Numbered from the stretch's first letter, positions 23,895 through 33,395 are shown. The stretch is DNA of 64,000 nt from CADCTB01 sp963768975 (GCA_963768975.1 CAVYKB010000016.1:22307-86306), one strand, 5' to 3'. Notes: generated from the letters alone by a model not told the origin. A program made the numbers and translations.

Positions 23895-24659
23895 ATGAGG
23901 GTGCTCGACCGGGGCAACCAGCTCCGTAAGGAGTTGGATTCGGCCCGGGTCGCAGGTGCCACCGTGGGCCTGGTGCCCACCATGGGTGCCCTGCACGAGG
24001 GCCACGCCTCGCTGATCAGGCGATCGGCTGCGCAGTGCGACCTGACTGCGGTCACCGTCTTCGTCAACCCGCTCCAGTTCGGCCCCCAGGAGGACCTGGC
24101 GACCTACCCCCGTGACCTTGATGCCGACGTGGCCGTGGCCGAGGCGGCCGGCGCGGGGCTGCTGTTCGCCCCGCCCGTCGAGGAGATGTACCCCGGCGGG
24201 CCGCCGGCGGTCACCGTGCACGTGGCCGGCGAGGACGGGCTGGAAGGGGCGGCCCGGCCCGGCCACTTCGACGGTATGGCCACCGTCGTGGCCAAGCTGT
24301 TCAACCTCGCCGGCCCGTGCCGGGCCTACTTCGGCGAGAAGGACTGGCAGCAGCTGCGGGTCGTCCGCCGGCTGGTGGCCGACCTGTCCTTCCCGGTCGA
24401 GGTCGTGGCCTGCCCGACCGTGCGGGAGGCCGACGGGCTGGCGCTCTCCAGCCGCAACGTGCGCCTGTCGGCCGAGGAGCGGGATGCGGCGACGGTGCTA
24501 TACCGGGCCCTCAGGGCTTACCCCGACCGGCCGATGGCCGACGTGGTGGCCGAGGAACCTCTTGCCACCCTGGACTACGCCGAAGTCCTTCCCGACCGTC
24601 TGGTCATCGCCGCCCGCATCGGCGACGTCCGCCTGATCGACAACCGGAGCGTTCGATGA
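23895..24659 (+). CDS. panC: Pantothenate synthetase
   Basis: PanC condenses pantoate and beta-alanine with ATP. The 254-residue protein has GLVPTMGALHEGHASLIRRS (HxGH), VFVNPLQFGPQEDLATYPR, FGEKDWQQL and TVREADGLALSSRN, all family motifs. The protein is slightly short at the C-terminus. It starts a chain of overlapping genes panC-panD-nadB-nadC-coaX-lysS. panB is not in the window. Confidence 0.93.
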   Translation: MRVLDRGNQLRKELDSARVAGATVGLVPTMGALHEGHASLIRRSAAQCDLTAVTVFVNPLQFGPQEDLATYPRDLDADVAVAEAAGAGLLFAPPVEEMYPGGPPAVTVHVAGEDGLEGAARPGHFDGMATVVAKLFNLAGPCRAYFGEKDWQQLRVVRRLVADLSFPVEVVACPTVREADGLALSSRNVRLSAEERDAATVLYRALRAYPDRPMADVVAEEPLATLDYAEVLPDRLVIAARIGDVRLIDNRSVR

Positions 24660-25000
24660 GACGACGCATGATGAAGTCGAAGATCCACCGGGCCACCGTC
24701 ACGGGAGCCGAGCTCGATTACGCCGGCTCCATCTCCCTCGACACCGACCTGATGAAGCGGGCCGACATCCTGGAGTTCGAGCAGGTGGCCGTGCTGGACA
24801 TCGACAACGGCAACCGTCTCGAGACCTACGCCATCGCCGGCGATCCCGGCCAGGTCCAGCTCAACGGCGCCGCCGCCCGCCTGGTCGAGGTCGGCCACAA
24901 GGTGATCGTCATCACCTACGCCGACTACGACGACGCCGAGCTGGGCGGGTTCGAGCCGCTCGTCGTGAAGGTAGACGCTGAGAACCGACCGCGTGACTGA
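24656..25000 (+). CDS. panD: Aspartate 1-decarboxylase precursor
   Basis: PanD makes beta-alanine from aspartate using a pyruvoyl group formed by self-cleavage. The protein has the cleavage site in YAGSIS (Gly-Ser), preceded by MMKSKIHRATVTGAELDYAG and followed by NGNRLETYAI and ARLVEVGHKVIVITYA. ATG 24656 overlaps the panC stop (ATGA); the usual family start is the Met-Met four to five residues later. Its product feeds PanC. Confidence 0.93.
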   Translation: MRRRMMKSKIHRATVTGAELDYAGSISLDTDLMKRADILEFEQVAVLDIDNGNRLETYAIAGDPGQVQLNGAAARLVEVGHKVIVITYADYDDAELGGFEPLVVKVDAENRPRD

Positions 25001-26561
25001 GCTGGACCTGCTGGTCCTGGGCAGTGGTGTGGCCGGATTATCGGCGGCCGTCCAGGCCGCCACGGCTGAAGAGGGCGTGCGGGTTGGCGTGCTGTCCAAG
25101 GCCGACCTCCACCAGGCCACCACCCGATGGGCCCAGGGCGGGGTGGCCGCGGTGCTGGGGGGCGACCCGGACTCCACCGACCTCCACCTGGCCGACACGC
25201 TGTCCGCCGGCGCCGGCCTGTGCGACGTGGACGCCGTCCGGGTGCTCGTCGACGAGGGCCCTGGTCGGGTGCAGGATCTGATCGCCCTGGGGGCGGTCTT
25301 CGACCTCGACGCCGCCGGCGGCCTGGCCTTCGCCCGGGAGGGCGGGCACTCGGTGGCCCGGGTGGTGCATGCCGGGGGTGCGGCCACCGGCGCCGAGATC
25401 GAGCGGGCCCTGGTGGAGGCCGTCGGCCTCACCGCGGCGTCGGTGATGGAGCAGTGGTTCGCGGTCGACCTCCTCGTGGAGGCCGGCCGCTGCTGCGGCG
25501 TTGTTGCGCTGGACCCCAGCGGCCGCCGGCACGAGGTACGGGCCACCCACACCCTGCTGGCCACCGGCGGCGCCGGCCAGCTCTACTCCGTCACCACCAA
25601 TCCGGCAGAGGCCACCGGCGACGGTGTGGCCATGGCGCTGCGGGCCGGCGTGGCCGTGGCCGACCTGGAGTTCGTCCAGTTCCACCCCACTGCCCTGCAC
25701 CATCCCCAGATGCCCCGGCCGTTGCTGTCGGAGGCCCTCCGGGGGCACGGCGCGCTGCTGCGGGACGCCGAGGGCGAGCGCTTCGTCGACGAGCTGCTTC
25801 CCCGCGACGTCGTCTCCCGAGCCATGGCCGCCCGCATGCTGGCCCAGGGCGTCGAGCACCTGTGGCTCGACGCCACCGACCTGCAGCGGTTCAGCGAGCG
25901 GTTCCCCACCATCGCCGCCGCCCTGGCCGGCGCCGGCCTCGACCCGGCCACCGACTGGCTGCCGATCGCCCCGGCCGCCCATTACAGCATCGGCGGCGTC
26001 CTCACCGACCTCGACGGCGCCTCCTCCTTGCCGGGCCTCTGGGCCGCCGGCGAGGTGGCGTGCGCTGGCGTCCACGGCGCCAACCGGCTGGCCTCCAACT
26101 CGCTGCTGGAGGGCATGGTCTTCGCCGCCCGGGTGGTGGAGGCCATCGCCGGCGGCAAGGACGGCTGTGAGGAGACGGGGGCCATGCGCCCCTCGAACTG
26201 GCTGCACCTGCCGGTGTCCGGCGGTGGGGCTGGGGCCCCCGCCGCCAGCGGCGGGCGTGGTGCGAGTCACCCGGGTGCCCGCTGCAGCAACGAGGATGTA
26301 GCCAAGACCAAGGAGCGGATCCAGCACGCCATGACGATCGGCGCCGGCGTGGTCCGCACCAGGGAGTCGCTCGAGGGGGTCGAGTTGGTCGTGCCCCCCG
26401 ACACGGACCGGGCCGACGTGTGGGAGGTGCGCAACCTGGCCGCCGTCGGCGCCGGCGTGGTGGCCGCCGCCATCGCCCGCGAGGAGAGCCGGGGCTGCCA
26501 CACCCGCACCGACTTCGGTGAGACGTCGCCGGCGTTCGCCCGCCGGCTGGTGATCGCGTGA
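24993..26561 (+). CDS. nadB: L-aspartate oxidase
   Basis: NadB oxidises aspartate to iminoaspartate with FAD for NAD synthesis. The 522-residue protein has the FAD motif LVLGSGVAGLSAAVQAA, KADLHQATTRWAQGGVAAVLGG, and the late GVHGANRLASNSLLEGMVFA. It overlaps panD by 8 nt and nadC by 4 nt. NadA (quinolinate synthase) is not in the window. Confidence 0.93.
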   Translation: MTELDLLVLGSGVAGLSAAVQAATAEEGVRVGVLSKADLHQATTRWAQGGVAAVLGGDPDSTDLHLADTLSAGAGLCDVDAVRVLVDEGPGRVQDLIALGAVFDLDAAGGLAFAREGGHSVARVVHAGGAATGAEIERALVEAVGLTAASVMEQWFAVDLLVEAGRCCGVVALDPSGRRHEVRATHTLLATGGAGQLYSVTTNPAEATGDGVAMALRAGVAVADLEFVQFHPTALHHPQMPRPLLSEALRGHGALLRDAEGERFVDELLPRDVVSRAMAARMLAQGVEHLWLDATDLQRFSERFPTIAAALAGAGLDPATDWLPIAPAAHYSIGGVLTDLDGASSLPGLWAAGEVACAGVHGANRLASNSLLEGMVFAARVVEAIAGGKDGCEETGAMRPSNWLHLPVSGGGAGAPAASGGRGASHPGARCSNEDVAKTKERIQHAMTIGAGVVRTRESLEGVELVVPPDTDRADVWEVRNLAAVGAGVVAAAIAREESRGCHTRTDFGETSPAFARRLVIA

Positions 26562-27373
26562 ACCTGAAGGACACGGTCGCCAATGCCCTGGCCGAGGACC
26601 TTGGCCCCCTCGGCGACCTCACCGCGTCGCTCCTGCCGTCCAAGGCCACCGGCGATGCGGTCATCGTCCCTCGCAACGACGGCGTGCTCGCCGGCTGCGA
26701 CGCGGCCCACGAGACGTTCGCCCAGGTCGACACCCGCATCGCCGTGGCCTGGACGTCTTCGGACGGGGACCGCGTCCGGGCTGGCGACGCCGTGGCCCGG
26801 GTCGTCGGGCCCTTGCCCTCGATCCTCACCGCCGAGCGCACTGCCCTCAACTTCCTGTCCCATCTGTCGGGAATCGCCACGCTCACCCGCCGCTACGTCG
26901 ATGCCGCCGCCGGCCGGGTCGCCATCCGCGACACCCGCAAGACCACGCCCGGCCTGCGCTCCTTGGAGAAGGCTGCGGTGCGGGCCGGCGGGGGTGTCAA
27001 CCACCGGGGCAACCTCTCGGACGGCATCCTCGTGAAGGACAACCACCTGGCCGGGATGTCGATCGCCGACGCCCTCGCCGCCGCCCGCCGGCGGTGGCCG
27101 GGCCGCACCGTGCAGGTCGAGTGTGACGACGTCGACCAGCTGAAGCAGGCCCTCAACGCCGGCGCCGACCTGGTACTGCTGGACAACATGACCCCCGCCG
27201 AGGTCCACGAGTGCGTGGAGCTGGTGGGCGAACGATGCCTGGTCGAGGTCAGCGGGGGAGTGTCGCTCGCCACCATCGATGCCTACGCGAGCACCGGCGC
27301 CGACCTCATCGCCATTGGCGCCCTGACCCACTCGGCCGCCATCCTCGACATCGGCCTCGACCTCAACACCTGA
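26558..27373 (+). CDS. nadC: Nicotinate-nucleotide pyrophosphorylase (quinolinate phosphoribosyltransferase)
   Basis: NadC converts quinolinate and PRPP to nicotinate mononucleotide. The 271-residue protein has the ALAEDLGPLGDLTA start, RTALNFLSHLSGIATLTRRY, RDTRKTTPGLRSLEKAAVR, GGVNHRGNLSDGILVKDNHL and EVSGGVSLATIDAYASTG. Start GTG 26558 overlaps the nadB stop, and its TGA shares a base with the coaX ATG. Confidence 0.94.
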   Translation: MNLKDTVANALAEDLGPLGDLTASLLPSKATGDAVIVPRNDGVLAGCDAAHETFAQVDTRIAVAWTSSDGDRVRAGDAVARVVGPLPSILTAERTALNFLSHLSGIATLTRRYVDAAAGRVAIRDTRKTTPGLRSLEKAAVRAGGGVNHRGNLSDGILVKDNHLAGMSIADALAAARRRWPGRTVQVECDDVDQLKQALNAGADLVLLDNMTPAEVHECVELVGERCLVEVSGGVSLATIDAYASTGADLIAIGALTHSAAILDIGLDLNT

Positions 27374-28137
27374 TGCTCATCGCCGTCGACGCCGGCAACT
27401 CCCATACCGTGCTTGGCCTGTTCGCCGGCGACGAGCTGGTCGACCACTGGCGCATTGCCACCAACGCCGACCGGACCTCCGACGAGCACGCCCTGCTCCT
27501 GTCCCAGTTCCTCGGCCAGCACGGGGCCGCCTTCGGCCAGGTCACCGGCCTGGTCGTCTCCTCCACCGTTCCCCGTCTCACCGCCGTGCTGCGCACGCTG
27601 GCCGAGCGCTACCTGCGGGTGGCGCCCGTCGTCCTGGAGCCGGGCACCCGCACGGGCATGCCGATCCTCTATGAGAACCCCCGCCAGGTCGGCCCCGACC
27701 GCATCGCCAATGCCTCGGCCGCCTTCGAGCGCTTCGGCGGCCCGACGATCATGGTCGATTTCGGCACCGCCACCACGGTCGACGCCATCTCGGCCAAGGG
27801 TGAGTACCTGGGTGGGGCCATCCTGCCCGGTATCGAGATCAGCCTCGACGCGCTCTTTGCCCGGGCCGCAGCCCTGTCGTGGGTGGAGCTGGTCAAGCCC
27901 CGCCGGGTCATCGGCAAGACCACCGCCGAGTCGGTCCAGTCCGGCGTGCTCTACGGGTACACGTCGGCGGTCGACGGCCTCGTCACCCGGTTCCAGGCCG
28001 AGCTCGGCCCCTGCACGGTCGTGTCCACCGGCGGCCTGGCCGAGCTGATCACGCCCCTGTCGGCGACCATCCAGCACCACGAGCCGTGGCTAACCCTCCG
28101 TGGCCTGCGCCTCATCCACGCTATGAACACAGGGTGA
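27373..28137 (+). CDS. coaX: Type III pantothenate kinase
   Basis: CoaX phosphorylates pantothenate, the first committed step from pantothenate to CoA. The 254-residue protein has LIAVDAGNSHTVLGLF (phosphate motif), GPDRIANASAAFERFG and IMVDFGTATTVDAIS, then GGAILPGIEISLDALF. It follows the panC-panD pair, so the operon covers beta-alanine to phosphopantothenate except for pantoate supply. Confidence 0.93.
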   Translation: MLIAVDAGNSHTVLGLFAGDELVDHWRIATNADRTSDEHALLLSQFLGQHGAAFGQVTGLVVSSTVPRLTAVLRTLAERYLRVAPVVLEPGTRTGMPILYENPRQVGPDRIANASAAFERFGGPTIMVDFGTATTVDAISAKGEYLGGAILPGIEISLDALFARAAALSWVELVKPRRVIGKTTAESVQSGVLYGYTSAVDGLVTRFQAELGPCTVVSTGGLAELITPLSATIQHHEPWLTLRGLRLIHAMNTG

Positions 28138-29540
28138 GCGCTGACCCGCCGTATCGATTCGACCGCACCGCAACCGCCGGCGATCTCCACCAGCGGTACG
28201 GCGAGCTGGACGACGGGACCGAGACCACCGATACGGTCGCCGTCGCCGGGCGCATGCTGCTGCGCCGGGTCCAGGGCAAGGCCGCGTTCGGCACGCTCGC
28301 CGACCCCACCGGGCGCATCCAGATCTTCGCCCGGGCCAACAGCACGCCCCGCTTCGACGAGTTCACCTCACTGTCGCTGGGCGACTGGATCGGCGTCACC
28401 GGCACGGTGATGAAGACCCGCCGGGGCGAGCTCTCGGTGGCCGTCGACGACTGGTGTGTGCTGGCCGAGGCCCGCCGGCAGTTCCCCGACAAGTGGCACG
28501 GCCTGGTCGACGTCGACACCCGCTACCGCCAGCGCTACGTCGACCTGTGGGTCAACGAGGAGGCCCGGCGCACGTTCGTCCTGCGCAGCAAGGTCGTCTC
28601 CCTGACCCGGCGGTTCCTGGAGGACCGTGGGTTCCTGGAGGTGGAGACCCCGCTGCTTCACGCCGTCCAGGGTGGGGCCACGGCCAAGCCGTTCGTCACC
28701 CACCACAACGCCCTGGATCAGGACCTCTACCTGCGCATCGCCCCCGAGCTGTACCTGAAGCGGCTGGTGGCCGGCGGCCTGGAGCGGGTGTACGAGATCG
28801 GCCGTGTCTTCCGCAACGAGGGCATCTCGCCCCGCCACAACCCCGAGTTCACCATGCTCGAGCTCTACTGGGCCTACGCCGACTACACCGACGCCATGGC
28901 CCTGACGGAGGAGCTGGTCTCGGGCCTGGCCCAGGACCTGTGCGGCACCACCAAGCTGACCTACGCCGGCCGCGCCCTGGACCTGACGCCCCCGTGGCGC
29001 CGGGCCACCATGGTCGAGCTGATCGCCGAGCACGCCGGCGTCGAGGTCGACATCGCCATGCCGATCGACGACCTGCGGGCCATCGCCAAGAAGTGCCGGG
29101 TGGCGCTCAAGCCGGCGTGGGGGCCGGGGAAGCTCGTCCTGGAGATCTACGAGAAGACCACCGAGGCGGAGATCTGGGGCCCGGTGTTCGTGTGCGACTA
29201 CCCGCAGGAGGTGTCGCCGCTGGCCCGCCCCCACCGCTCCAAGCCCGGCTACGTCGAGCGGTTCGAGCCGATCGTCGCCGGCCGGGAGCTGGGGAACGCC
29301 TTCAGTGAGCTCACCGACCCCGACGTCCAGCGGGCCAACTTCGAGGCTCAGGCCGCCGACAAGGAGGCCGGCGACGAAGAGGCGATGTCCGTCGACGAGG
29401 ACTACATCCGGGCCCTGGAGTACGGCCTCCCGCCCACCGCCGGCCTCGGCATCGGCATCGACCGCCTGGTCATGCTCCTGGCCGACGTCCCCAACATCCG
29501 CGACGTCATCCTCTTCCCCACTCTGCGCCCGGAATCGTGA
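28134..29540 (+). CDS. lysS: Lysyl-tRNA synthetase, class II
   Basis: LysS charges tRNA-Lys. The 468-residue protein has an N-terminal OB-fold domain (VAGRMLLRRVQGKAAFGTLA) and class II motifs: motif 2 in YEIGRVFRNEGISPRHNPEF and motif 3 in PPTAGLGIGIDRLVMLLAD. Start GTG 28134 overlaps the coaX stop. It is somewhat short because the extreme N-terminus is reduced. Confidence 0.93.
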   Translation: MSADPPYRFDRTATAGDLHQRYGELDDGTETTDTVAVAGRMLLRRVQGKAAFGTLADPTGRIQIFARANSTPRFDEFTSLSLGDWIGVTGTVMKTRRGELSVAVDDWCVLAEARRQFPDKWHGLVDVDTRYRQRYVDLWVNEEARRTFVLRSKVVSLTRRFLEDRGFLEVETPLLHAVQGGATAKPFVTHHNALDQDLYLRIAPELYLKRLVAGGLERVYEIGRVFRNEGISPRHNPEFTMLELYWAYADYTDAMALTEELVSGLAQDLCGTTKLTYAGRALDLTPPWRRATMVELIAEHAGVEVDIAMPIDDLRAIAKKCRVALKPAWGPGKLVLEIYEKTTEAEIWGPVFVCDYPQEVSPLARPHRSKPGYVERFEPIVAGRELGNAFSELTDPDVQRANFEAQAADKEAGDEEAMSVDEDYIRALEYGLPPTAGLGIGIDRLVMLLADVPNIRDVILFPTLRPES

Positions 29541-29583
29541 TTGCATCGGCGGCATCGCCGAGTCGCTCTCGTGGACTGAGCTG

Positions 29584-29622
29584 TTGTGCAGAATTGCGGC
29601 CCAGAGCCGCAATTCTGCACAA
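29584..29622. terminator. Perfect 17-bp palindrome between convergent genes
   Basis: Arms 29584-29600 and 29606-29622 are exact reverse complements with a 5-nt loop (CCAGA). The right arm ends at the last base before the stop codon of the minus-strand polyprenyl synthase gene. There is no U tract, so it may be a bidirectional U-less terminator. Confidence 0.7.
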
Positions 29623-30639
29623 TCAAGCGTGGCGGGGGATGTTCTCGATCAGGTGGTCGCCCAGGGAGGCCAGGGCGCCCATGACCTGCTCGCCGCCCTC
29701 ACCGCCGGCCCTCACGGCCTCCAGCGCTGCCGCCGACTCGCCGGCGTAGCGCCGGGCGACGTCGATCGCCGCCCCCACCGCCCCGTTCGAGCGGACGATC
29801 TCCCGCACCGCGTCGACCTCGTCGCGCTCCAGGGGTGCCCCGAGCAGCCGGCGCAGGTCCTCCGACGATTCCGCCGAGGCCAGCGCCCGGATGACCGGCA
29901 GGGTGTAGACGCCCTCCACCAGGTCGTTCCCGGCCGGCTTGCCCAACTCTTCGTCGGTGGCGACCACGTCGAGGATGTCGTCGACAATCTGGAACACCAT
30001 GCCGACCTGCTCGCCGTAGGCCGTCAGCGCCTCGATCCCGGGGCGGTCGATGCCGGCGGTTATGGCGCCCACCCGGCACGCCGTCGCCATCAGGGCAGCG
30101 GTCTTGCCGGCGATGGAGACCAGGTACGACTCCTCGGAGCGGGTCACATCGAAGGTCTGGGCCAGCTCCCGGACCTGGCCCTCGCACAGCCGGCCGATGG
30201 TGGCGGCCAGCAGCCCGGCCACCTCCGTGCCCAGCGAGGCGGCGATCTCCGACGCCCGGGCCAGCAGGAAGTCGCCGGCCAGGATGGCCACCAGGTTTCC
30301 CCAGCGGGCATTGACCGAGTCGACGTTGCGCCGGGTGCGGGCCTCGTCCATCACGTCGTCGTGGTAGAGCGACCCCAGGTGGACGAGCTCCACCGCGACG
30401 GCCCCCATGATGACGTCGTCGTCCGCCGGGCCCCCGCCCAGCTCCCCGACCGCCACGGCCAGCGCCGGCCGGAGGCGCTTGCCGCCGGCGGTGATCAGAT
30501 GCGACGCCACCTCGGCCAGGAAGGGGTCGCCGGTGCGCACATTGGCCAGCAGGGCCTTCTCCACCCGGGCCAAATCCTCCTCCAAGCAAGGGAGGGAAAG
30601 CAACGGGGCGAGGCTGACCACTGCTTGAGGGTAGGTCAA
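29623..30639 (-). CDS. Long-chain polyprenyl diphosphate synthase
   Basis: This all-trans prenyl synthase makes the isoprenoid tail of a quinone by adding IPP units. The 338-residue protein has the first Asp-rich motif DDVMD in GSLYHDDVMDEARTRR, GGKRLRP, and the second motif DDILD in FQIVDDILDVVATDEELGKP. Small residues before the first motif fit a medium- to long-chain product. The start is a TTG, divergent from clpC. Confidence 0.9.
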   Translation of the reverse strand: MTYPQAVVSLAPLLSLPCLEEDLARVEKALLANVRTGDPFLAEVASHLITAGGKRLRPALAVAVGELGGGPADDDVIMGAVAVELVHLGSLYHDDVMDEARTRRNVDSVNARWGNLVAILAGDFLLARASEIAASLGTEVAGLLAATIGRLCEGQVRELAQTFDVTRSEESYLVSIAGKTAALMATACRVGAITAGIDRPGIEALTAYGEQVGMVFQIVDDILDVVATDEELGKPAGNDLVEGVYTLPVIRALASAESSEDLRRLLGAPLERDEVDAVREIVRSNGAVGAAIDVARRYAGESAAALEAVRAGGEGGEQVMGALASLGDHLIENIPRHA

Positions 30640-30653
30640 TCCGTGCCGAGATA

Positions 30654-30679
30654 GGAATCTCGACGACCTGGTGAGTGTT
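30654..30679 (+). promoter_or_regulatory. SigR-type promoter of clpC
   Basis: GGAAT (30654-30658) and GTT (30677-30679) are separated by exactly 18 nt, matching the SigR consensus, about 67 nt before the clpC start. It would place clpC under the sigR-rsrA pair in this window. Confidence 0.7.
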
Positions 30680-30745
30680 CGTTTTCACGCGGGCACCACT
30701 ACACTGAAGTTCCGAGCCCGCCCGTCCCCGTTAGGGGGTTCCACC

Positions 30746-33229
30746 TTGTTCGAACGATTTACAGACCGAGCCCGCCGGGTCGTCGTACTGGCCCAGGAAG
30801 AAGCTCGCCTCCTCAACCACAACTACATCGGCACCGAGCACATCCTGCTCGGGCTGATCCACGAGGGCGAGGGGGTGGCGGCAAAGGCCCTCGAGCAGCT
30901 GGGAATCTCCCTCGAGGCCGTGCGCACGCAGGTCGAGGAGATCATCGGCCAGGGCGGATCGTCCCCCTCCGGGCACATCCCGTTCACCCCGCGCGCCAAG
31001 AAGGTCCTCGAGCTGTCCCTCCGTGAGGCGCTCCAGCTCGGCCACAACTACATCGGCACCGAGCACATCCTGCTCGGCCTCATCCGTGAGGGCGAGGGCG
31101 TGGCCGCCCAGGTGCTGGTCAAGCTGGGTGCCGATCTGAGCCGGGTCCGCCAGCAGGTCATCCAGCTCCTGTCCGGCTACGCCGGCAAGGAGGGCGCCAC
31201 CACCGGCGGCCCCGCCGGCGAGGCCACCCCCGCCGGCTCCCTGGTGCTGGACCAGTTCGGCCGCAACCTCACCCAGCTGGCCCGCGAGAAGAAGCTCGAC
31301 CCGGTCATCGGCCGCGAGCGCGAGATCGAGCGGGTCATGCAGGTCCTGTCCCGCCGCACCAAGAACAACCCGGTCCTCATCGGCGAGCCCGGCGTCGGCA
31401 AGACGGCCATCGTCGAGGGCTTGTCCCAGCAGATCGTGGCCAACACCGTGCCCGACACGCTGAAGGGCAAGCAGCTCTACACCCTCGACCTGGGCGCTCT
31501 CGTGGCCGGCTCCCGCTACCGCGGTGACTTCGAGGAGCGCCTCAAGAAGGTGCTCAAGGAGATCCGCACCCGGGGCGACATCATCTTGTTCATCGACGAG
31601 CTCCACACCCTGGTGGGTGCCGGCGCCGCCGAGGGCGCCATCGACGCCGCGTCCATCCTCAAGCCCATGCTGGCCCGGGGTGAGCTGCAGACCATCGGCG
31701 CCACCACGTTGGATGAGTACCGCAAACACCTGGAGAAGGACGCCGCCCTCGAGCGCCGCTTCCAGCCCATCAAGGTGGAGGAGCCCACCGTGGCCCATAC
31801 CATCGAGATCCTCCGGGGCATCCGCGACCGCTACGAAGCCCACCACCGGGTGACCATCACCGACCAGGCCATCGTCGCCGCCGCCAACCTCTCCGATCGC
31901 TACATCTCCGACCGCCACCTGCCCGACAAGGCCATCGACCTCATCGACGAGGCCGGCTCCCGCATGGTCATGCGCCGGATGAAGACCCCGCCCGACTACA
32001 AGGAACTCGAGAACGACCTGTCCCGCGTCCGCAAGGAGAAGGAACAGGCCATCGAGAACCAGAAGTTCGAGCAGGCCGCCAAGCTCCGCGACCAGGAGAA
32101 GGCGCTGGAGGAGCGCAAGAAGGAAAAGGAAAAGGAGTGGAAGGCCGAGGGCATCGACCTCTTCGACGAGGTCGACGAGGAAGGTATCGCCGAGGTGCTG
32201 GCCCTGTGGACGGGCATCCCCGTCTACAAGCTCACCGAGGAGGAGACGGCCAAGCTCCTGCGCATGGAGGAGGAGCTGCACCGCCGGGTCATCAGCCAGG
32301 AGGACGCCATCAAAGCCGTCTCCCAGGCCATCCGCCGCACCCGGGCCGGCCTCAAGGACCCCAAGCGCCCGTCGGGCTCGTTCATCTTCCTGGGCCCCTC
32401 GGGCGTGGGCAAGACCGAGCTGGCCAAGACCCTCGCCGAGTTCCTGTTCGGCGACGAGAGCCACCTGATCCAGCTCGACATGTCCGAGTACATGGAGAAG
32501 CACACGGTGTCTCGTCTGGTCGGCTCGCCCCCGGGCTACGTCGGCTACGAGGAAGGCGGCCAGCTCACCGAAGCCGTCCGCCGCAAGCCGTTCTCCGTCG
32601 TGCTCTTCGACGAGATCGAGAAGGCCCACCCTGATGTCTTCAACGCCCTGCTCCAGATCCTGGAGGACGGCAGGCTGACCGACGCCCAGGGCCGCACGGT
32701 CGACTTCAAGAACACCGTGATCATCATGACCTCCAACCTGGGCACCGCCGACCTCCGGAAGGCCTCCATCGGCTTCCAGAAGTCGAGCGAGGCGGTGACG
32801 TACGAGAAGATGAAGGAGAAGGTGGCCGAGGCGCTCAAGCAGCACTTCCGCCCCGAGTTCCTGAACCGGATCGACGACACGATCGTCTTCCACGAGCTCA
32901 GCCGGCAGGAGGTCACCCAGATCGTCGACCTCATGTCCAAGCGCCTCAAGGACCAGCTGGCCAGCCAGGGCCTCACCCTGGAGCTGACCGACGCAGCCAA
33001 GCTGCTGCTGGCCGAGAAGGGCTACGACCCCACGCTCGGTGCCCGGCCCCTGCGCCGTGCCCTCCAGCGGATGGTCGAGGACAAGATGTCCGAGCGGATC
33101 CTCTGGAAGGAGTTCCGCGCCGGCGAGACCATCATCGTCGACGCCGAGGACGACGAGATCGTCTTCCGCACCATCGAGGGCATCGAACCGCCCCCGGTCG
33201 AGCTGGCCGAGACCGGTCCCGCCGACTGA
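30746..33229 (+). CDS. clpC: ATP-dependent Clp protease ATPase subunit ClpC
   Basis: ClpC unfolds substrates for ClpP and serves protein quality control. The 827-residue protein has two N-terminal Clp_N repeats (each with GHNYIGTEHILLGLI or NHNYIGTEHILLGLI), AAA-1 with GEPGVGKT, a UVR-containing middle region (about 430-475), AAA-2 with GPSGVGKTELAK, and the ClpB D2-small domain. The TTG at 30746 gives the standard LFERFTDRARRVVVLAQEEA start, with AGGGGG 8 nt upstream. A SigR-type promoter precedes it. Confidence 0.96.
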   Translation: MFERFTDRARRVVVLAQEEARLLNHNYIGTEHILLGLIHEGEGVAAKALEQLGISLEAVRTQVEEIIGQGGSSPSGHIPFTPRAKKVLELSLREALQLGHNYIGTEHILLGLIREGEGVAAQVLVKLGADLSRVRQQVIQLLSGYAGKEGATTGGPAGEATPAGSLVLDQFGRNLTQLAREKKLDPVIGREREIERVMQVLSRRTKNNPVLIGEPGVGKTAIVEGLSQQIVANTVPDTLKGKQLYTLDLGALVAGSRYRGDFEERLKKVLKEIRTRGDIILFIDELHTLVGAGAAEGAIDAASILKPMLARGELQTIGATTLDEYRKHLEKDAALERRFQPIKVEEPTVAHTIEILRGIRDRYEAHHRVTITDQAIVAAANLSDRYISDRHLPDKAIDLIDEAGSRMVMRRMKTPPDYKELENDLSRVRKEKEQAIENQKFEQAAKLRDQEKALEERKKEKEKEWKAEGIDLFDEVDEEGIAEVLALWTGIPVYKLTEEETAKLLRMEEELHRRVISQEDAIKAVSQAIRRTRAGLKDPKRPSGSFIFLGPSGVGKTELAKTLAEFLFGDESHLIQLDMSEYMEKHTVSRLVGSPPGYVGYEEGGQLTEAVRRKPFSVVLFDEIEKAHPDVFNALLQILEDGRLTDAQGRTVDFKNTVIIMTSNLGTADLRKASIGFQKSSEAVTYEKMKEKVAEALKQHFRPEFLNRIDDTIVFHELSRQEVTQIVDLMSKRLKDQLASQGLTLELTDAAKLLLAEKGYDPTLGARPLRRALQRMVEDKMSERILWKEFRAGETIIVDAEDDEIVFRTIEGIEPPPVELAETGPAD

Positions 33230-33235
33230 TTCCCG

Positions 33236-33282
33236 AACTGGCTGCAGTTACCCGCGGATACGACGGGTAACTGCAGCCAGTT
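33236..33282. terminator. Perfect 19-bp palindrome after clpC
   Basis: Arms 33236-33254 and 33264-33282 are exact reverse complements with a 9-nt loop. It starts 6 nt after the clpC stop and lacks a U tract, like the palindrome at 29584. Confidence 0.7.
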
Positions 33283-33366
33283 GCGCGTGGTCCCACAGCT
33301 GATGCGACGCGCTTCCGCCATGGTCGTGCCGGCCGTGACCCTGGCGCCTGCGAGACGAGCAGCTTG

Positions 33367-33395
33367 GACGGCGGCGCCACTCGGGACGACCTGGT
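33367..33395 (+). repeat. Partial copy of a segment of the gene at 34205
   Basis: This 29-bp stretch matches 34376-34404 at 27 of 29 positions. In the second copy it codes for DGAATRDDLV; here the same frame reads DGGATRDDLV in front of the lipoprotein gene. It looks like a leftover of a duplicated gene end. Confidence 0.6.

Noticed and set aside
30731..32893. A 720-residue minus-strand frame
   Set aside because: It is antisense to clpC and has no recognisable domain.
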